A stretch of 64,000 bases of DNA from Opitutaceae bacterium (GCA_024233285.1 JACKPU010000001.1:760737-824736); one strand, 5' to 3'. Counted from the stretch's first letter, positions 32,570-41,068 are shown. Notes: a model not told the origin generated them from the letters alone. Numbers and translations: made by a program.

Positions 32570-34654
32570 ATGAACGAACAAACCCCTTCTGCCGCGCCGC
32601 GTCCCGCGGGTCGCGTGCGCACACTTTGGACCGGACTGCTGGCGCGACGTCACGGTGGCGTGCTGTTGTTTGGCGTCGTGTTTCTCACCGTGGCGGTGCT
32701 GTTGCGCGTCGGATTCTTGCTGCGCAGCGCGGCGATCATCAATTGGGATGCCGGATTATTGGCGGCGTTTGGCTGGGGTCTGGGCTTTGACGTGGGTGGC
32801 GCACTCCTCGCGGCGCTGCCCCTTGTCGTGCTGTTCACCGTGCTGCCGACCGGTTGGGGACAAAAAGGCTGGCAACGTGGACTCATGCAGGCGGGCGCCT
32901 TGGCCGTGCTGTTTGCGATTCTGTTCGGCGCGCTGGCGGAATGCCTGTTCTGGGACGAGTTCGGGGTGCGCTTCAACTTCATCGCGGTCGATTACCTCGT
33001 CTACACGACCGAGGTGATCGGCAACATCCGCGAATCTTACAACTTGCCGCTGATCCTCGGCAGCATCGCTGCGCTTGCGGCGGCGTTGCTCTATGGCCTC
33101 AACGCGACCGGCTTGATGCGGCGCTGGCTCGACGCGCTGCCGGAACCGGCGGGACGGCGCTGGCGGGCGGGAATGGTTTGGTTTGTCGTGGGACTGAGCC
33201 CGGCGTTTTTGCTCAACCAAGAACAGCTGCCGAGCTTCGCCGACAACTATCAGCGCGAGCTGGCCAAGAATGGCATGTGGTCGTTCTTCGCGGCATTTCG
33301 TAACAACGAGCTCGATTACGACCAGTTTTACAAAACGATGCCGCCGGCAGAGACCTTTGCCCGGTTGCGCGAAGAACTGGTGGAGGACGGTTCGATTCTG
33401 CTGCGGCCGGATGAACCCGACACGCTGCGCTACATGAAAAATGAAGGTGCGGAGCTTCACCCGAACATCATCCAGATCACGGTCGAGAGCCTGAGCGCGG
33501 AGTTCCTCGGCAGTTTCAATCCGTCATCCACGCTGACACCGGAGCTCGACGCTCTCGCGGCGAAGAGCCTTGTGTTCGACAACTTTTATGCGACGGGCAA
33601 CCGCACGGACCGCGGCATGGAGGCGTTGAGTCTGTCCCTGCCGCCGACGCCCGGACGTTCGCTGATCAAGCGCCCCCGCAACGCGGATTTGTTTACGCTC
33701 GGCTCGGTGCTGCGCACGCGAGGTTACGACACCGCCTTCATCTACGGCGGCTACGGCTATTTCGACAACATGAACGCGTTTTTCGGCGGCAACGGTTACC
33801 GCGTGGTGGATCGCGCGGCCATGCCTAAGGAAGACATCACCTTTGCCAATGCGTGGGGCGCGTGTGACGAGGACTTGCTGCGCTGGACCATGCGCGAAGC
33901 CGACGGCGCCGCGGCCGCGGGCAAACCGTTTCACTTTTTCGTGATGACGACGTCGAATCACCGGCCTTACACCTACCCGGAAGGGCGGATCGATCTGCCG
34001 CCCAAGGTCTCCGGGCGTGATGGCGCGGTGAAATACACCGATTACGCGATCGGCAAATTCATCCGCGATGCCTCCACCAAGCCATGGTTCAAGAACACGG
34101 TGTTTGTGATCGTGGCCGACCATTGCGCCTCGAGTGCGGGCAAGACCGAGGTGCCGGTGCAGAACTATCACATTCCCCTCATCATCTATGCGCCCGGCGG
34201 ACAGATCGCACCCGGTCGCCTCACCCAATTGACGAGTCAGATGGATTACGCGCCCACGTTGCTCGGCTTGCTCAACTGGAGTTACCCGACGCGGTTTTTC
34301 GGTCACGACGTGCGCCGGACCCCGGAGGATGAAGATCACGCGCTGCTCGGGAATTATCAAAAGCTCGGCCACATCGAGGGTGGCAAATTCGTCGTGCTGT
34401 CGCCGCGCGGGGGTGAATCCACTTACAAGGTCAATGACGACGGGGCCACGCTCACGCCGATCCCGTCCAGCCGGTATGGCGAAGAGGAGACGATCAGCTT
34501 TTACGCCGGGGCGAGCTATCTCTACCGCAACGACAGCTACAAGGCGCTGACGCCGGAGGAAGTGCGCCACTACACCGAACTGGGCGAGAAGCTGGCGGCG
34601 AAGGCGGTGATCAACTCTGTAACCATGGCCGCACATGTTTCGACTAACCCGTGA
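32570..34654 (+). CDS. LtaS-like sulfatase-fold membrane transferase
   Basis: 694 residues from the ATG at 32570. About five membrane helices occupy residues 25-195. A periplasmic alkaline-phosphatase-fold domain starts at NIIQITVESLSAEFLGSF. The catalytic Thr is T346 in GNRTDRGMEAL, in the position of the LtaS nucleophile; metal-site elements FIYGGYGYFDNMNAF, TTSNHRPYTYPEG and VIVADHCASS follow. In Gram-negative bacteria, relatives add phosphoglycerol or phosphoethanolamine to glucans or lipid A. A bacterium of this kind is unlikely to make lipoteichoic acid, so envelope glycan or lipid modification is inferred. The last 20 bases overlap the PAP2 gene. Confidence 0.85.
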   Translation: MNEQTPSAAPRPAGRVRTLWTGLLARRHGGVLLFGVVFLTVAVLLRVGFLLRSAAIINWDAGLLAAFGWGLGFDVGGALLAALPLVVLFTVLPTGWGQKGWQRGLMQAGALAVLFAILFGALAECLFWDEFGVRFNFIAVDYLVYTTEVIGNIRESYNLPLILGSIAALAAALLYGLNATGLMRRWLDALPEPAGRRWRAGMVWFVVGLSPAFLLNQEQLPSFADNYQRELAKNGMWSFFAAFRNNELDYDQFYKTMPPAETFARLREELVEDGSILLRPDEPDTLRYMKNEGAELHPNIIQITVESLSAEFLGSFNPSSTLTPELDALAAKSLVFDNFYATGNRTDRGMEALSLSLPPTPGRSLIKRPRNADLFTLGSVLRTRGYDTAFIYGGYGYFDNMNAFFGGNGYRVVDRAAMPKEDITFANAWGACDEDLLRWTMREADGAAAAGKPFHFFVMTTSNHRPYTYPEGRIDLPPKVSGRDGAVKYTDYAIGKFIRDASTKPWFKNTVFVIVADHCASSAGKTEVPVQNYHIPLIIYAPGGQIAPGRLTQLTSQMDYAPTLLGLLNWSYPTRFFGHDVRRTPEDEDHALLGNYQKLGHIEGGKFVVLSPRGGESTYKVNDDGATLTPIPSSRYGEEETISFYAGASYLYRNDSYKALTPEEVRHYTELGEKLAAKAVINSVTMAAHVSTNP

Positions 34655-35327
34655 TCGCTTGCTGTGGGTCGCGCTTGCGTCGCTGGCCGGCGTGATCCTG
34701 TGGTTCGAATTCACCGACCTGGATCTGCGTGTGCAGGATCGGCTCTACGATTTCGCGCACCAGCGCTGGGTGGTGGACGGCAACGAGCCGGTGGGGCGTT
34801 TGCTCTTTTACAACGGACCGAAGATCGCCGTGTGGCTCGTCGGCCTGACGGTCTTGACGCTGACCTTTGGGCCGGCCCGGTGGCGCGACCGCTGGCGATT
34901 CAACCGTCGCGGACTCGGCGTGGCGGCGCTCACCCTCGCGACGCTGCCGGTGCTGGCGGGCGTGGGGAAGAATTTCACGAACGTGTTTTGTCCTTCCGAA
35001 GTGCAGCGCTACGGCGGTTCGGAACCGTATGTTAAGTTGTGTTCGCCGTATCCCGACGATCAGCCACCGGCCGGGAAGGGCCATTGTTTTCCCGCCGGCC
35101 ACGCGAGTGGCGGCTTTGCGTTGATGGGACTGGCGTGGCTGCGCGCGTCGCGCCGCTGGCGGCGTGGCGCGATCCTGCTGGGCCTGGCGGTCGGCTGGTG
35201 GATGGGCGGCTATCAGATGCTCAAAGGCGCACACTATCTCAGTCACACCCTGGTCACCATGACGCTCGCATGGGTGGTGATGTTGGGGTGGTTGCGCGTG
35301 CTGCGGCCACCGACCGCGGATTCCTAA
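34635..35327 (+). CDS. PAP2-family membrane phosphatase
   Basis: 230 residues with about six helices. The PAP2 motifs are recognisable: GKGHCFPAGHASGGFAL (motif 2 with the catalytic His) and KGAHYLSHTLVTM (motif 3 with the nucleophilic His), though the final Asp of motif 3 is Thr. Such enzymes remove phosphate from lipid phosphates or undecaprenyl diphosphate in the periplasm. The start lies inside the LtaS-like gene by 20 bases, so the two are coupled and probably act on one envelope lipid. The stop overlaps the convergent radical SAM gene by 4 bases. Confidence 0.85.
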   Translation: MFRLTRDRLLWVALASLAGVILWFEFTDLDLRVQDRLYDFAHQRWVVDGNEPVGRLLFYNGPKIAVWLVGLTVLTLTFGPARWRDRWRFNRRGLGVAALTLATLPVLAGVGKNFTNVFCPSEVQRYGGSEPYVKLCSPYPDDQPPAGKGHCFPAGHASGGFALMGLAWLRASRRWRRGAILLGLAVGWWMGGYQMLKGAHYLSHTLVTMTLAWVVMLGWLRVLRPPTADS

Positions 35328-36388
35328 AACAGATCCAGTTGACGTCCGCCCGGCGGTCGAAAATGCGCCGTGGAAAGCGTGAGCGGCGGCTTATTCAAAC
35401 CGGTGCGCCGGGCGGCGGCATGAAACAGATCGTGAATCTGCTCGGCGAAGATACCCTCGCCGCGCATGCGCTTGCCCCATTCGCTGACGTTGAGTTGGCC
35501 GCCGCGCAGATCGCGCACCCGGCTCAGCACGCGCTCCTTGCGATTGGGGAAATGCGTTTCGAGCCAGTCGGAGAAAATCTGTTTCACACTGTGCGGCAGC
35601 CGCAGCACGACGTAGCCGGCGCGGGTGGCGCCCGCCCGGGCCGCGGCATCGAGGATCGCCGGCACTTCGTGATCGTTGAGCCCCGGAATAATCGGCGCCG
35701 TCATCACGCCGACCGGAATGCCGGCCTCGGCGAGCAGGCGCACGGCGTTCAAGCGATGTTCCGGACGTGCAGCGCGTGGTTCGAGTTTGCCGGTGAGATC
35801 GGAATCGAGACTCGTGATGCTCACGTAAACGCACGTCGCGTCGAACCGTGCAAGTTCGCTAAGCACATCGCGATCGCGGGTGACGAGAAAGTTCTTGGTC
35901 ACGATGCTGATCGGCTGCCGCAGCTCGGCGCAAACCTCGAGGCACTGACGCGTGACGCGAAAATGGCGCTCGGCGGGTTGGTAGCAGTCGGTCACGCCGC
36001 TCATGGCGATGCCTTGCGGCGTCCACTTCGGTGAGGTCAGTTCCCGGCGCAGGAGTTCCGGCGCGCGCAGCTTGACCATGATCTTGGTTTCAAAATCGAG
36101 CCCGCTGGAGAAGCCGAGGTATTCGTGATAGGGCCGGGCGAAGCAGTAGGCGCAGCCGTGTTCGCAGCCGCGATAAGGATTGAGGCCGACGGTGAACGGG
36201 ATGTCCGGGCTGTCGTTGCGCGTGAGGATCGATTCGCTGGCGTCGAAATAGAACTGCGTGCGGGGATCGGAGCGTTCGTCCGGCGGGCAATCCGGATCGG
36301 GTTCGACGTGCAGCCGTTCGAAGCGGTTGGGGGGATTGAGCGCGGTGCCCCGGCCGGCGGGTTTGGGAGGGTGGGACGGCGTGGGCAT
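35324..36388 (-). CDS. PA0069-family radical SAM protein
   Basis: 354 residues. The radical SAM cluster is C75-x3-C79-x2-C82 within PYRGCEHGCAYCFARP. The surrounding blocks match the PA0069 group: FTVGLNPYRGCEHGC, PKWTPQGIAMSGVTDCYQPAER, and VSITSLDSDLTGKLEPRAA. The family is related to spore photoproduct lyase by sequence, but its reaction is not settled. It converges on the PAP2 gene and diverges from fdhD; the gap between holds two operator-like palindromes. Confidence 0.9.
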   Translation of the reverse strand: MPTPSHPPKPAGRGTALNPPNRFERLHVEPDPDCPPDERSDPRTQFYFDASESILTRNDSPDIPFTVGLNPYRGCEHGCAYCFARPYHEYLGFSSGLDFETKIMVKLRAPELLRRELTSPKWTPQGIAMSGVTDCYQPAERHFRVTRQCLEVCAELRQPISIVTKNFLVTRDRDVLSELARFDATCVYVSITSLDSDLTGKLEPRAARPEHRLNAVRLLAEAGIPVGVMTAPIIPGLNDHEVPAILDAAARAGATRAGYVVLRLPHSVKQIFSDWLETHFPNRKERVLSRVRDLRGGQLNVSEWGKRMRGEGIFAEQIHDLFHAAARRTGLNKPPLTLSTAHFRPPGGRQLDLF

Positions 36389-36501
36389 GCGGCAACGTTA
36401 CGGGGTTCATGACAAATGCAATCGGCCGCGTTTCAAAAGTGGACGGACACGTCGCTATGCCTCCCCAATGCCTTTTGGCATACTCAATCAGCTCCACCTC
36501 A

Positions 36502-36524
36502 AAAGTAACCTATTAGGTTACTTT
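36502..36524. promoter_or_regulatory. Operator-like perfect palindrome, site 1
   Basis: Two 11-bp arms, AAAGTAACCTA and TAGGTTACTTT, are separated by one base. The AT-rich site lies 128 bases before fdhD and 114 bases before the radical SAM start, so it may control either gene. A second, imperfect copy starts 55 bases to the right. Confidence 0.7.
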
Positions 36525-36556
36525 ATTCTTCGTTTAACACTGTAACTTGAGGTCTA

Positions 36557-36579
36557 AAAGTAACCTAATGGGTGACTTT
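36557..36579. promoter_or_regulatory. Operator-like palindrome, site 2 (imperfect)
   Basis: The left arm AAAGTAACCTA is identical to site 1; the right arm TGGGTGACTTT differs at two positions. Same 11-1-11 layout. The spacing of 55 bp is about five helical turns, which would put both sites on one face of the DNA. Confidence 0.6.
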
Positions 36580-36651
36580 GTTGTAATGCGCCTTGATGGA
36601 AGGGGTGATTCTTCGCTTCGCTCGGGATGGCAAATTTGATTCATTGGTTTG

Positions 36652-37479
36652 ATGTCGCGCGTCCAAGGCAGCACCCCCGTCACGATCAGCCGTTTGCAAG
36701 GCGTTGCCGCGGCGGAGGTTTGTGCGGATCGCGTGGCGACGGAAGAACCGCTGGAAATTCGCGTGGCGGGCCGCAGCGTGGCCGTGGTCATGCGCACGCC
36801 GGGGCACGATCGCGAACTCGCGGCGGGTTTTCTCGTGACCGAAGGGGTGCTGCGCCGTCCCGATCAAGTGCTCGACATGGTTTACTGCCGGGCCGGCGGC
36901 GAACCGGAGGAGAACGTGCTCGACGTGCTGCTCGCGCCCGGGGCGGAGGTGGATTTCGACCGTCTCACCCGCCACGTGTTCACGTCGTCGAGCTGCGGCA
37001 TTTGCAGCAAGGCGAGTATTGAGGCGATCCAAGCGCAGTTTCCCGCGATCGAAACTCGCGTGGTGCCGCGACGCGCGGTGCTCGCGGCGCTGCCCGCGGC
37101 GTTGCGCGCGGCGCAGGCGACGTTTGATCAAACCGGCGGATTGCATGCCAGCGCGCTCTTCACCGCGGATGGCGCCCTGCAGACCGTGCGCGAGGACGTG
37201 GGGCGCCACAATGCGTTGGACAAGCTCGTGGGCCGGGCGTTTTTCGACGGGGCGTTGCCCTTGGGAGAGAGCATCCTGCTGGTGAGCGGGCGCGTGTCGT
37301 TTGAACTCATGCAAAAGGCCCTCGGTGCGGGCATCCCGGTCGTGGCGGCGATTTCCGCGCCGTCGAGCGCGGCGGTGGCGTTTGCCCAGGCCAGCGGTCA
37401 GACCCTGGTCGGGTTCCTGCGCCCGGACGGTGCCGGCGGCATGCGAATGAATGTTTACGCGGGCACCGTCGCGGATTGA
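36652..37479 (+). CDS. fdhD: Formate dehydrogenase accessory sulfurtransferase
   Basis: 275 residues from the ATG at 36652. The sulfur-carrying C-x-x-C is C115-G-I-C118 in SSSCGICSKAS. Other FdhD blocks are RTPGHDRELAAGFLVTEG, GGLHASALF, and REDVGRHNALDKLVG. FdhD passes sulfur from a cysteine desulfurase to the molybdenum cofactor of formate dehydrogenases. No formate dehydrogenase or molybdopterin gene lies in the window, so its client is elsewhere. It diverges from the radical SAM gene across a region with two operator-like palindromes. Confidence 0.94.
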   Translation: MSRVQGSTPVTISRLQGVAAAEVCADRVATEEPLEIRVAGRSVAVVMRTPGHDRELAAGFLVTEGVLRRPDQVLDMVYCRAGGEPEENVLDVLLAPGAEVDFDRLTRHVFTSSSCGICSKASIEAIQAQFPAIETRVVPRRAVLAALPAALRAAQATFDQTGGLHASALFTADGALQTVREDVGRHNALDKLVGRAFFDGALPLGESILLVSGRVSFELMQKALGAGIPVVAAISAPSSAAVAFAQASGQTLVGFLRPDGAGGMRMNVYAGTVAD

Positions 37480-37528
37480 TGCTGTCGGATTGGCTTCCGT
37501 GAAAATCACATCCAAATCTTTGCCGAAC

Positions 37529-37601
37529 TGTAGGGCGGGATCGCTGATCCCGCCGAGAGACTTTCAACTGCGAAAGGCGGGGTCAGCGACCCCGCCCCAC
37601 A
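37529..37601. repeat. Nested palindromic repeat, copy B
   Basis: This 73-bp element has the same design as 10783-10860: TGTAGGGCGGGATC opening, a GCGGGATC/GATCCCGC hairpin, a spacer, then GGCGGGGTC-AGC-GACCCCGCC. It lies between fdhD and the TPR gene and ends 16 bases before the TPR start. Confidence 0.9.
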
Positions 37602-37617
37602 TCCGATTCTGCATCCC

Positions 37618-38457
37618 ATGAAACACTGGCTCGTTCTCTTCCTGTTCATCGCCGCTCCGCTGCTGGCCCAACCGCGTGACGAATCGTTGGCCGAGCGCGG
37701 CCTGCGCCAACTGGTGGAACGCCAGCGCACGCTGCTGGCGGGCGCGGCCAAAGCGGGCGACGACTTTGACGAGGCCGCCTTCACGACGCAGATGCAGCAG
37801 CTTTGCCAGGCCTATGAATCGTTTTTGCGCGACAATCCCGAGTTCGCCGCCGGTTACGCCGCCTACGGCTATCTGCTCGGCAAAATCGGCATGGAACGCG
37901 AAGGCGTGGTGATGCTGCTCAAGGCGAATCAATACGATCCGGACATCCCGCTGGTGAAAAACCAGATCGGCAACTACCTCGCTGAGCACGGCAAACCGCT
38001 GGAGGCGGTCAACTACTACCTCGCCGCCATCAAGCTCGAGCCCAAGGAACCGCTGTATCATTACCAACTGGGCACTTTGTTGCACAACTCGCGCGACACG
38101 TTTCTCGAGTCCGGCGAGTGGACGGCCGACGGCATCGACAACGCCATGCACGAGGCCTTCCGCCAGGCCGCCGAACTGGCCCCGGATCGCTTCGCGTTCG
38201 TTTACCGCTACGGCGAATCGTTCTACGATATGCCCAGTCCCGATTGGGCCAAGGCGCTGCAAGTCTGGGCCGGGTTGGAGGAACTCGCGACGACCGAGAT
38301 CGAACGGCAGACGATGCGCCTGCACGCAGCCAATGTCTGTCTCAAGGCCGGCAAGGCGGCGCACGCGCAGGCGTTGCTCGCGACCATCACCGTCCCCGAA
38401 CTTGACGCCCAAAAACAAAAGCTGGTTGCGCAGATCGCAACCCGTGAAGAGAAGTAA
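37618..38457 (+). CDS. Secreted tetratricopeptide-repeat protein
   Basis: 279 residues. Residues 1-18 form a signal peptide (MKHWLVLFLFIAAPLLAQ). About four TPR-like helical pairs follow at 55-200, including AAYGYLLGKIGMEREGVVMLLKA and NYLAEHGKPLEAVNYYLAAIKLEPKEPL. It is a periplasmic interaction protein with no catalytic motif. It is followed after 6 bases by the site-2 protease gene and then prmB, so the three probably share a transcript. Confidence 0.82.
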   Translation: MKHWLVLFLFIAAPLLAQPRDESLAERGLRQLVERQRTLLAGAAKAGDDFDEAAFTTQMQQLCQAYESFLRDNPEFAAGYAAYGYLLGKIGMEREGVVMLLKANQYDPDIPLVKNQIGNYLAEHGKPLEAVNYYLAAIKLEPKEPLYHYQLGTLLHNSRDTFLESGEWTADGIDNAMHEAFRQAAELAPDRFAFVYRYGESFYDMPSPDWAKALQVWAGLEELATTEIERQTMRLHAANVCLKAGKAAHAQALLATITVPELDAQKQKLVAQIATREEK

Positions 38458-38463
38458 CCGACC

Positions 38464-39123
38464 ATGGACTTTGGCCTCGATCCCGAAACCCTGCGCAAGG
38501 GCCTGATTTTCTATATCGTGCTCATTACGAGCCTCTGCATCCACGAGTGGGCGCACGCCTTCACCGCGGACAAACTGGGTGACTACACGCCGCGCAACGA
38601 GGGCCGCGTGACGCTCAATCCCGTGGTGCACATGGACCTGCTGGGCTCGGTGATTTTCCCGCTGGCGTGTATTTTTTTGTTTCCCGGCGGTTTGCTTTTC
38701 GGCTGGGGCAAACCCGTGCGGATCAACCCTTCGAATTTTGCGCGCGAACACCGCACGCGCGACGAGCTGATGGTCACGCTGGCCGGCCCGGGGTCGAACA
38801 TCGTGCTGGCCTTCATTGCGGCGATCATCGGCGGACTGCTTTTCAAGTTTGAGCCGCGCACGGCCGAGCTTTTCGTCCAGTTGATCGGCATCAACGTGCT
38901 GCTCGCGGTGTTCAACATGATTCCGCTGCCGCCACTCGATGGCGGACAGGTGTTGCGCCATGCCGTTGGCATGACCGAGGAGACGTTTTACAACATCGCG
39001 CGCTGGAGCTTTCTGATCATCATCATCGCGATCAATATTCCGGGATTCCGCATGCTGCTCGGCACAGTGATGGGCATCGTGAGCTGGCCCATGATGCTGA
39101 TCTACGAAAAGCTGGCGTTGTAA
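38464..39123 (+). CDS. Site-2 protease family membrane metalloprotease
   Basis: 219 residues with about six helices. The zinc site is H27-E-W-A-H31 in the second helical segment plus Asp159 in NMIPLPPLDGGQ. This is the minimal S2P core with no PDZ domain, as in the compact bacterial M50 family. It cuts within membranes, usually to release membrane-held regulators. The TPR gene before it (6 bases) may supply a periplasmic interaction partner, but that link is only positional. Confidence 0.92.
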   Translation: MDFGLDPETLRKGLIFYIVLITSLCIHEWAHAFTADKLGDYTPRNEGRVTLNPVVHMDLLGSVIFPLACIFLFPGGLLFGWGKPVRINPSNFAREHRTRDELMVTLAGPGSNIVLAFIAAIIGGLLFKFEPRTAELFVQLIGINVLLAVFNMIPLPPLDGGQVLRHAVGMTEETFYNIARWSFLIIIIAINIPGFRMLLGTVMGIVSWPMMLIYEKLAL

Positions 39124-39126
39124 CGC

Positions 39127-40077
39127 ATGCCTCGTAAGCCGGCAGATCCACTGGCGGGAGCGGAGCGGCTGACCACGCCGGGCGATTGGCTTGAGTTCGC
39201 GGTCGCGCTCTACGCCGAACATGACCTCGCGCTCGGACAGATCGCCACTGAGGCGCATGACGAGGCGCTGTATTTGATTTTGCACACGCTGGAACTGCCG
39301 ATGGACAGCGATGAGCGCGTGCTGGCGAAAAAGCTCACGCCGGCGCAGCGGCGCAATCTGACCGAGGTGTTTCGCCGGCGCGTGGTTGAGCATACGCCCG
39401 CGGCCTACATCACTCGCGAGGCCTGGCTCAATGATCTGCGGTTTTACGTGGATGAGCGCGTGCTGATTCCGCGCAGCTATTTTTTGGAGATCATTCCGCA
39501 GCTCGGCGCTGAAGCGGGATCAGGCGATCCCGCCCTGCATCTAGGGCTGGACCGCAAGAAGGTGCGGCACGTGGTCGATGTGTGCACCGGCTCGGCCTGT
39601 CTCGCGATCGTGCTGGCAAAACATTTTCCGTCGGCGCGGGTGGACGCGGTGGACCTTTCGCCCGATGCGTTGGAGGTCGCGCAGATCAATGTGCGCGCGC
39701 ATGGCCTCACCAAACGCGTCACGCTGCATCAAAGCGATGTGTTCGATGCCGTGCCACCGGTGCGATACGACATCATTCTCAGCAATCCGCCCTATGAGCC
39801 GAGCGCGCACTGCGACAAGCTGCCGCTCGAGTTCACGCGCGAACCGCGCCTGGCCCTCGATGGCGGGGGCGACGGACTCGACATCATTCGCAAGCTGCTC
39901 CGTCAGGCGCGCGACCGGCTCACCCCGCAGGGCATCGTGCTGATCGAAGTCGGCGGGCTCGGCCCCGCGATGGATCGTGAGTTCGCCGCGCTCAAGCCGC
40001 GTTGGCTGCCCACGGCGGACGGTTCAGATTGTGTCTGCTTGATCGAGGCCACGCGTCTGCGAGCTTGGCATGAGTGA
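39127..40077 (+). CDS. prmB: PrmB-type protein N5-glutamine methyltransferase
   Basis: 316 residues. The N-terminal helical domain matches PrmB: HDEALYLILHTLELP, RRVVEHTPAAYITREAW, and FYVDERVLIPRS. The Rossmann methyltransferase domain starts at VVDVCTGSACLAI, and the catalytic NPPY is at 220-223. PrmB methylates a glutamine in ribosomal protein L3 using SAM. Residues 129-138 (EAGSGDPALH) are encoded by a GCGGGATC-AGGC-GATCCCGC palindrome, which looks like an in-frame repeat insertion in the linker between the two domains. The gene follows the S2P gene by three bases. Confidence 0.9.
   Translation: MPRKPADPLAGAERLTTPGDWLEFAVALYAEHDLALGQIATEAHDEALYLILHTLELPMDSDERVLAKKLTPAQRRNLTEVFRRRVVEHTPAAYITREAWLNDLRFYVDERVLIPRSYFLEIIPQLGAEAGSGDPALHLGLDRKKVRHVVDVCTGSACLAIVLAKHFPSARVDAVDLSPDALEVAQINVRAHGLTKRVTLHQSDVFDAVPPVRYDIILSNPPYEPSAHCDKLPLEFTREPRLALDGGGDGLDIIRKLLRQARDRLTPQGIVLIEVGGLGPAMDREFAALKPRWLPTADGSDCVCLIEATRLRAWHE
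39514..39539. repeat. Palindromic half-unit inside prmB, copy C
   Basis: These 26 bases are the reverse complement of the left half-unit of copy A (10783-10808) with a single mismatch. The hairpin GCGGGATC-AGGC-GATCCCGC lies in frame in prmB and encodes part of a Gly/Ser/Pro-rich linker. Confidence 0.85.
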
Positions 40078-40083
40078 AGAGGC

Positions 40084-40150
40084 GCGCGGCGGGGATGCCG
40101 CGTCCCCACTTACGCTGACTCTGATGGAGTCAGCGGCGCCCTCGCCGCGC
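40084..40150. repeat. Nested double-hairpin element in the prmB-rhodanese gap
   Basis: An outer stem (GCGCGGCG at 40084-40091, CGCCGCGC at 40143-40150) encloses two hairpins: GGGGAT/GTCCCC and CGCTGACTC (40113-40121)/GAGTCAGCG (40127-40135). The architecture is like copies A and B, although the sequence differs. It may serve as a bidirectional terminator for the two convergent genes. Confidence 0.7.
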
Positions 40151-40169
40151 AGACGATCCGGTCCGAAAC

Positions 40170-40571
40170 TTAATCCTGCTTAATTTGGCGCACCGGCAGG
40201 CCGGCGCCGGCCCAGTGCTTGAAGCCGCCGGCATTGGCGACTTTGAAGCCCTCTTTTTCGAGGATGTTCGCGGCGATGCCGGAGCGATTGCCCGAGCGAC
40301 AGTAGAGGATCAGTTCCTTGTCCTTGTTTTGCTCGAGGAACGTCTTCCATTGCGTGCGTTCGCCGCGCAGATCGCTGAGCGACAGGAGCGCGGCGGGCGC
40401 GGCTACGCCGGAGTCGGCCCATTCGGCGGGCTCTCGCACATCGACCAGCACGGCGGTGCCGGCCTTGACCCGGTCGGCGGCGTCCTGCGCCGGAATGATC
40501 TCACCGGCCAGCAGACGGGGGGCGAGCAGCAAGGCGATGACGACAATCGTGACAATAATGAGGAGTTTCAT
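40170..40571 (-). CDS. Membrane-anchored rhodanese-like protein
   Basis: 133 residues from the ATG at 40571. One N-terminal helix (about 3-20) exports or anchors it. The rhodanese domain has VLVDVREPAEW and the active-site loop LILYCRSGNRSG with Cys91 as the persulfide carrier. Such proteins move sulfane sulfur. It is last of five minus-strand genes that diverge from an ArsR-family regulator; it lies 8 bases after dps. In YgaP a rhodanese and a DUF2892 membrane part are one protein, here they are separate members of the same operon. Confidence 0.88.
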   Translation of the reverse strand: MKLLIIVTIVVIALLLAPRLLAGEIIPAQDAADRVKAGTAVLVDVREPAEWADSGVAAPAALLSLSDLRGERTQWKTFLEQNKDKELILYCRSGNRSGIAANILEKEGFKVANAGGFKHWAGAGLPVRQIKQD

Positions 40572-40579
40572 GGGGTTGT

Positions 40580-41068
40580 TTATTCTTCCAACAGGCTGCG
40601 CAGCATCCACGCGGTTTTCTCATGCAATTGCATGCGCTGAGTCAGGAGATCGGCGCTGGCTTCGTCGCCGGCTTTTTCGACCACCGGAAAAATTGAGCGC
40701 GCCGTGCGCACCACGGTCTCATGTCCGGTGACCAGCAGGCGGATCATCTTTTTCGCCTTCGGCACGCCCTTGACCTCCTTGATGGAACTCAGGCGCATGA
40801 AGTCGGTGTAGGTGCCGGGGGCGGCCACACCCAAGGCGCGAATGCGTTCGGCGATCACGTCCACCGCCGTGGCGAGCTCGGTGTAATGCTGCTCGAACAT
40901 GACGTGCAGGGTTTGAAACATCGGGCCGGTCACGTTCCAGTGAAAGTTGTGCGTCTGAAGATAGAGCGTGTAGGAGTCCGCGAGCAGGTGGGAAAGGCCC
41001 TCGGCAATTTTCACGCGATCGGCCTCCTTGATGCCGATGTCGATGGCGATGGATTTGTCTGGGTTCAT
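40580..41068 (-). CDS. dps: Dps-family ferritin-like protein
   Basis: 162 residues. The Dps ferroxidase centre is visible in LQTHNFHWNVTGPMFQTLHVMFEQHYTEL, where the His, Asp/Glu and His lie across the subunit interface. The dodecamer stores iron with hydrogen peroxide and shields DNA from oxidative damage. It has no long Lys-rich tail, so DNA binding may be weak. It sits between the RND pump (31 bases) and the rhodanese gene (8 bases), which suggests an oxidative or metal stress operon. Confidence 0.93.
   Translation of the reverse strand: MNPDKSIAIDIGIKEADRVKIAEGLSHLLADSYTLYLQTHNFHWNVTGPMFQTLHVMFEQHYTELATAVDVIAERIRALGVAAPGTYTDFMRLSSIKEVKGVPKAKKMIRLLVTGHETVVRTARSIFPVVEKAGDEASADLLTQRMQLHEKTAWMLRSLLEE

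Noticed and set aside
36390..36497. Small frame from a GTG at 36497 beside the operator-like palindromes
   Set aside because: It soon runs into the radical SAM gene in another phase and turns into a typical shadow translation.
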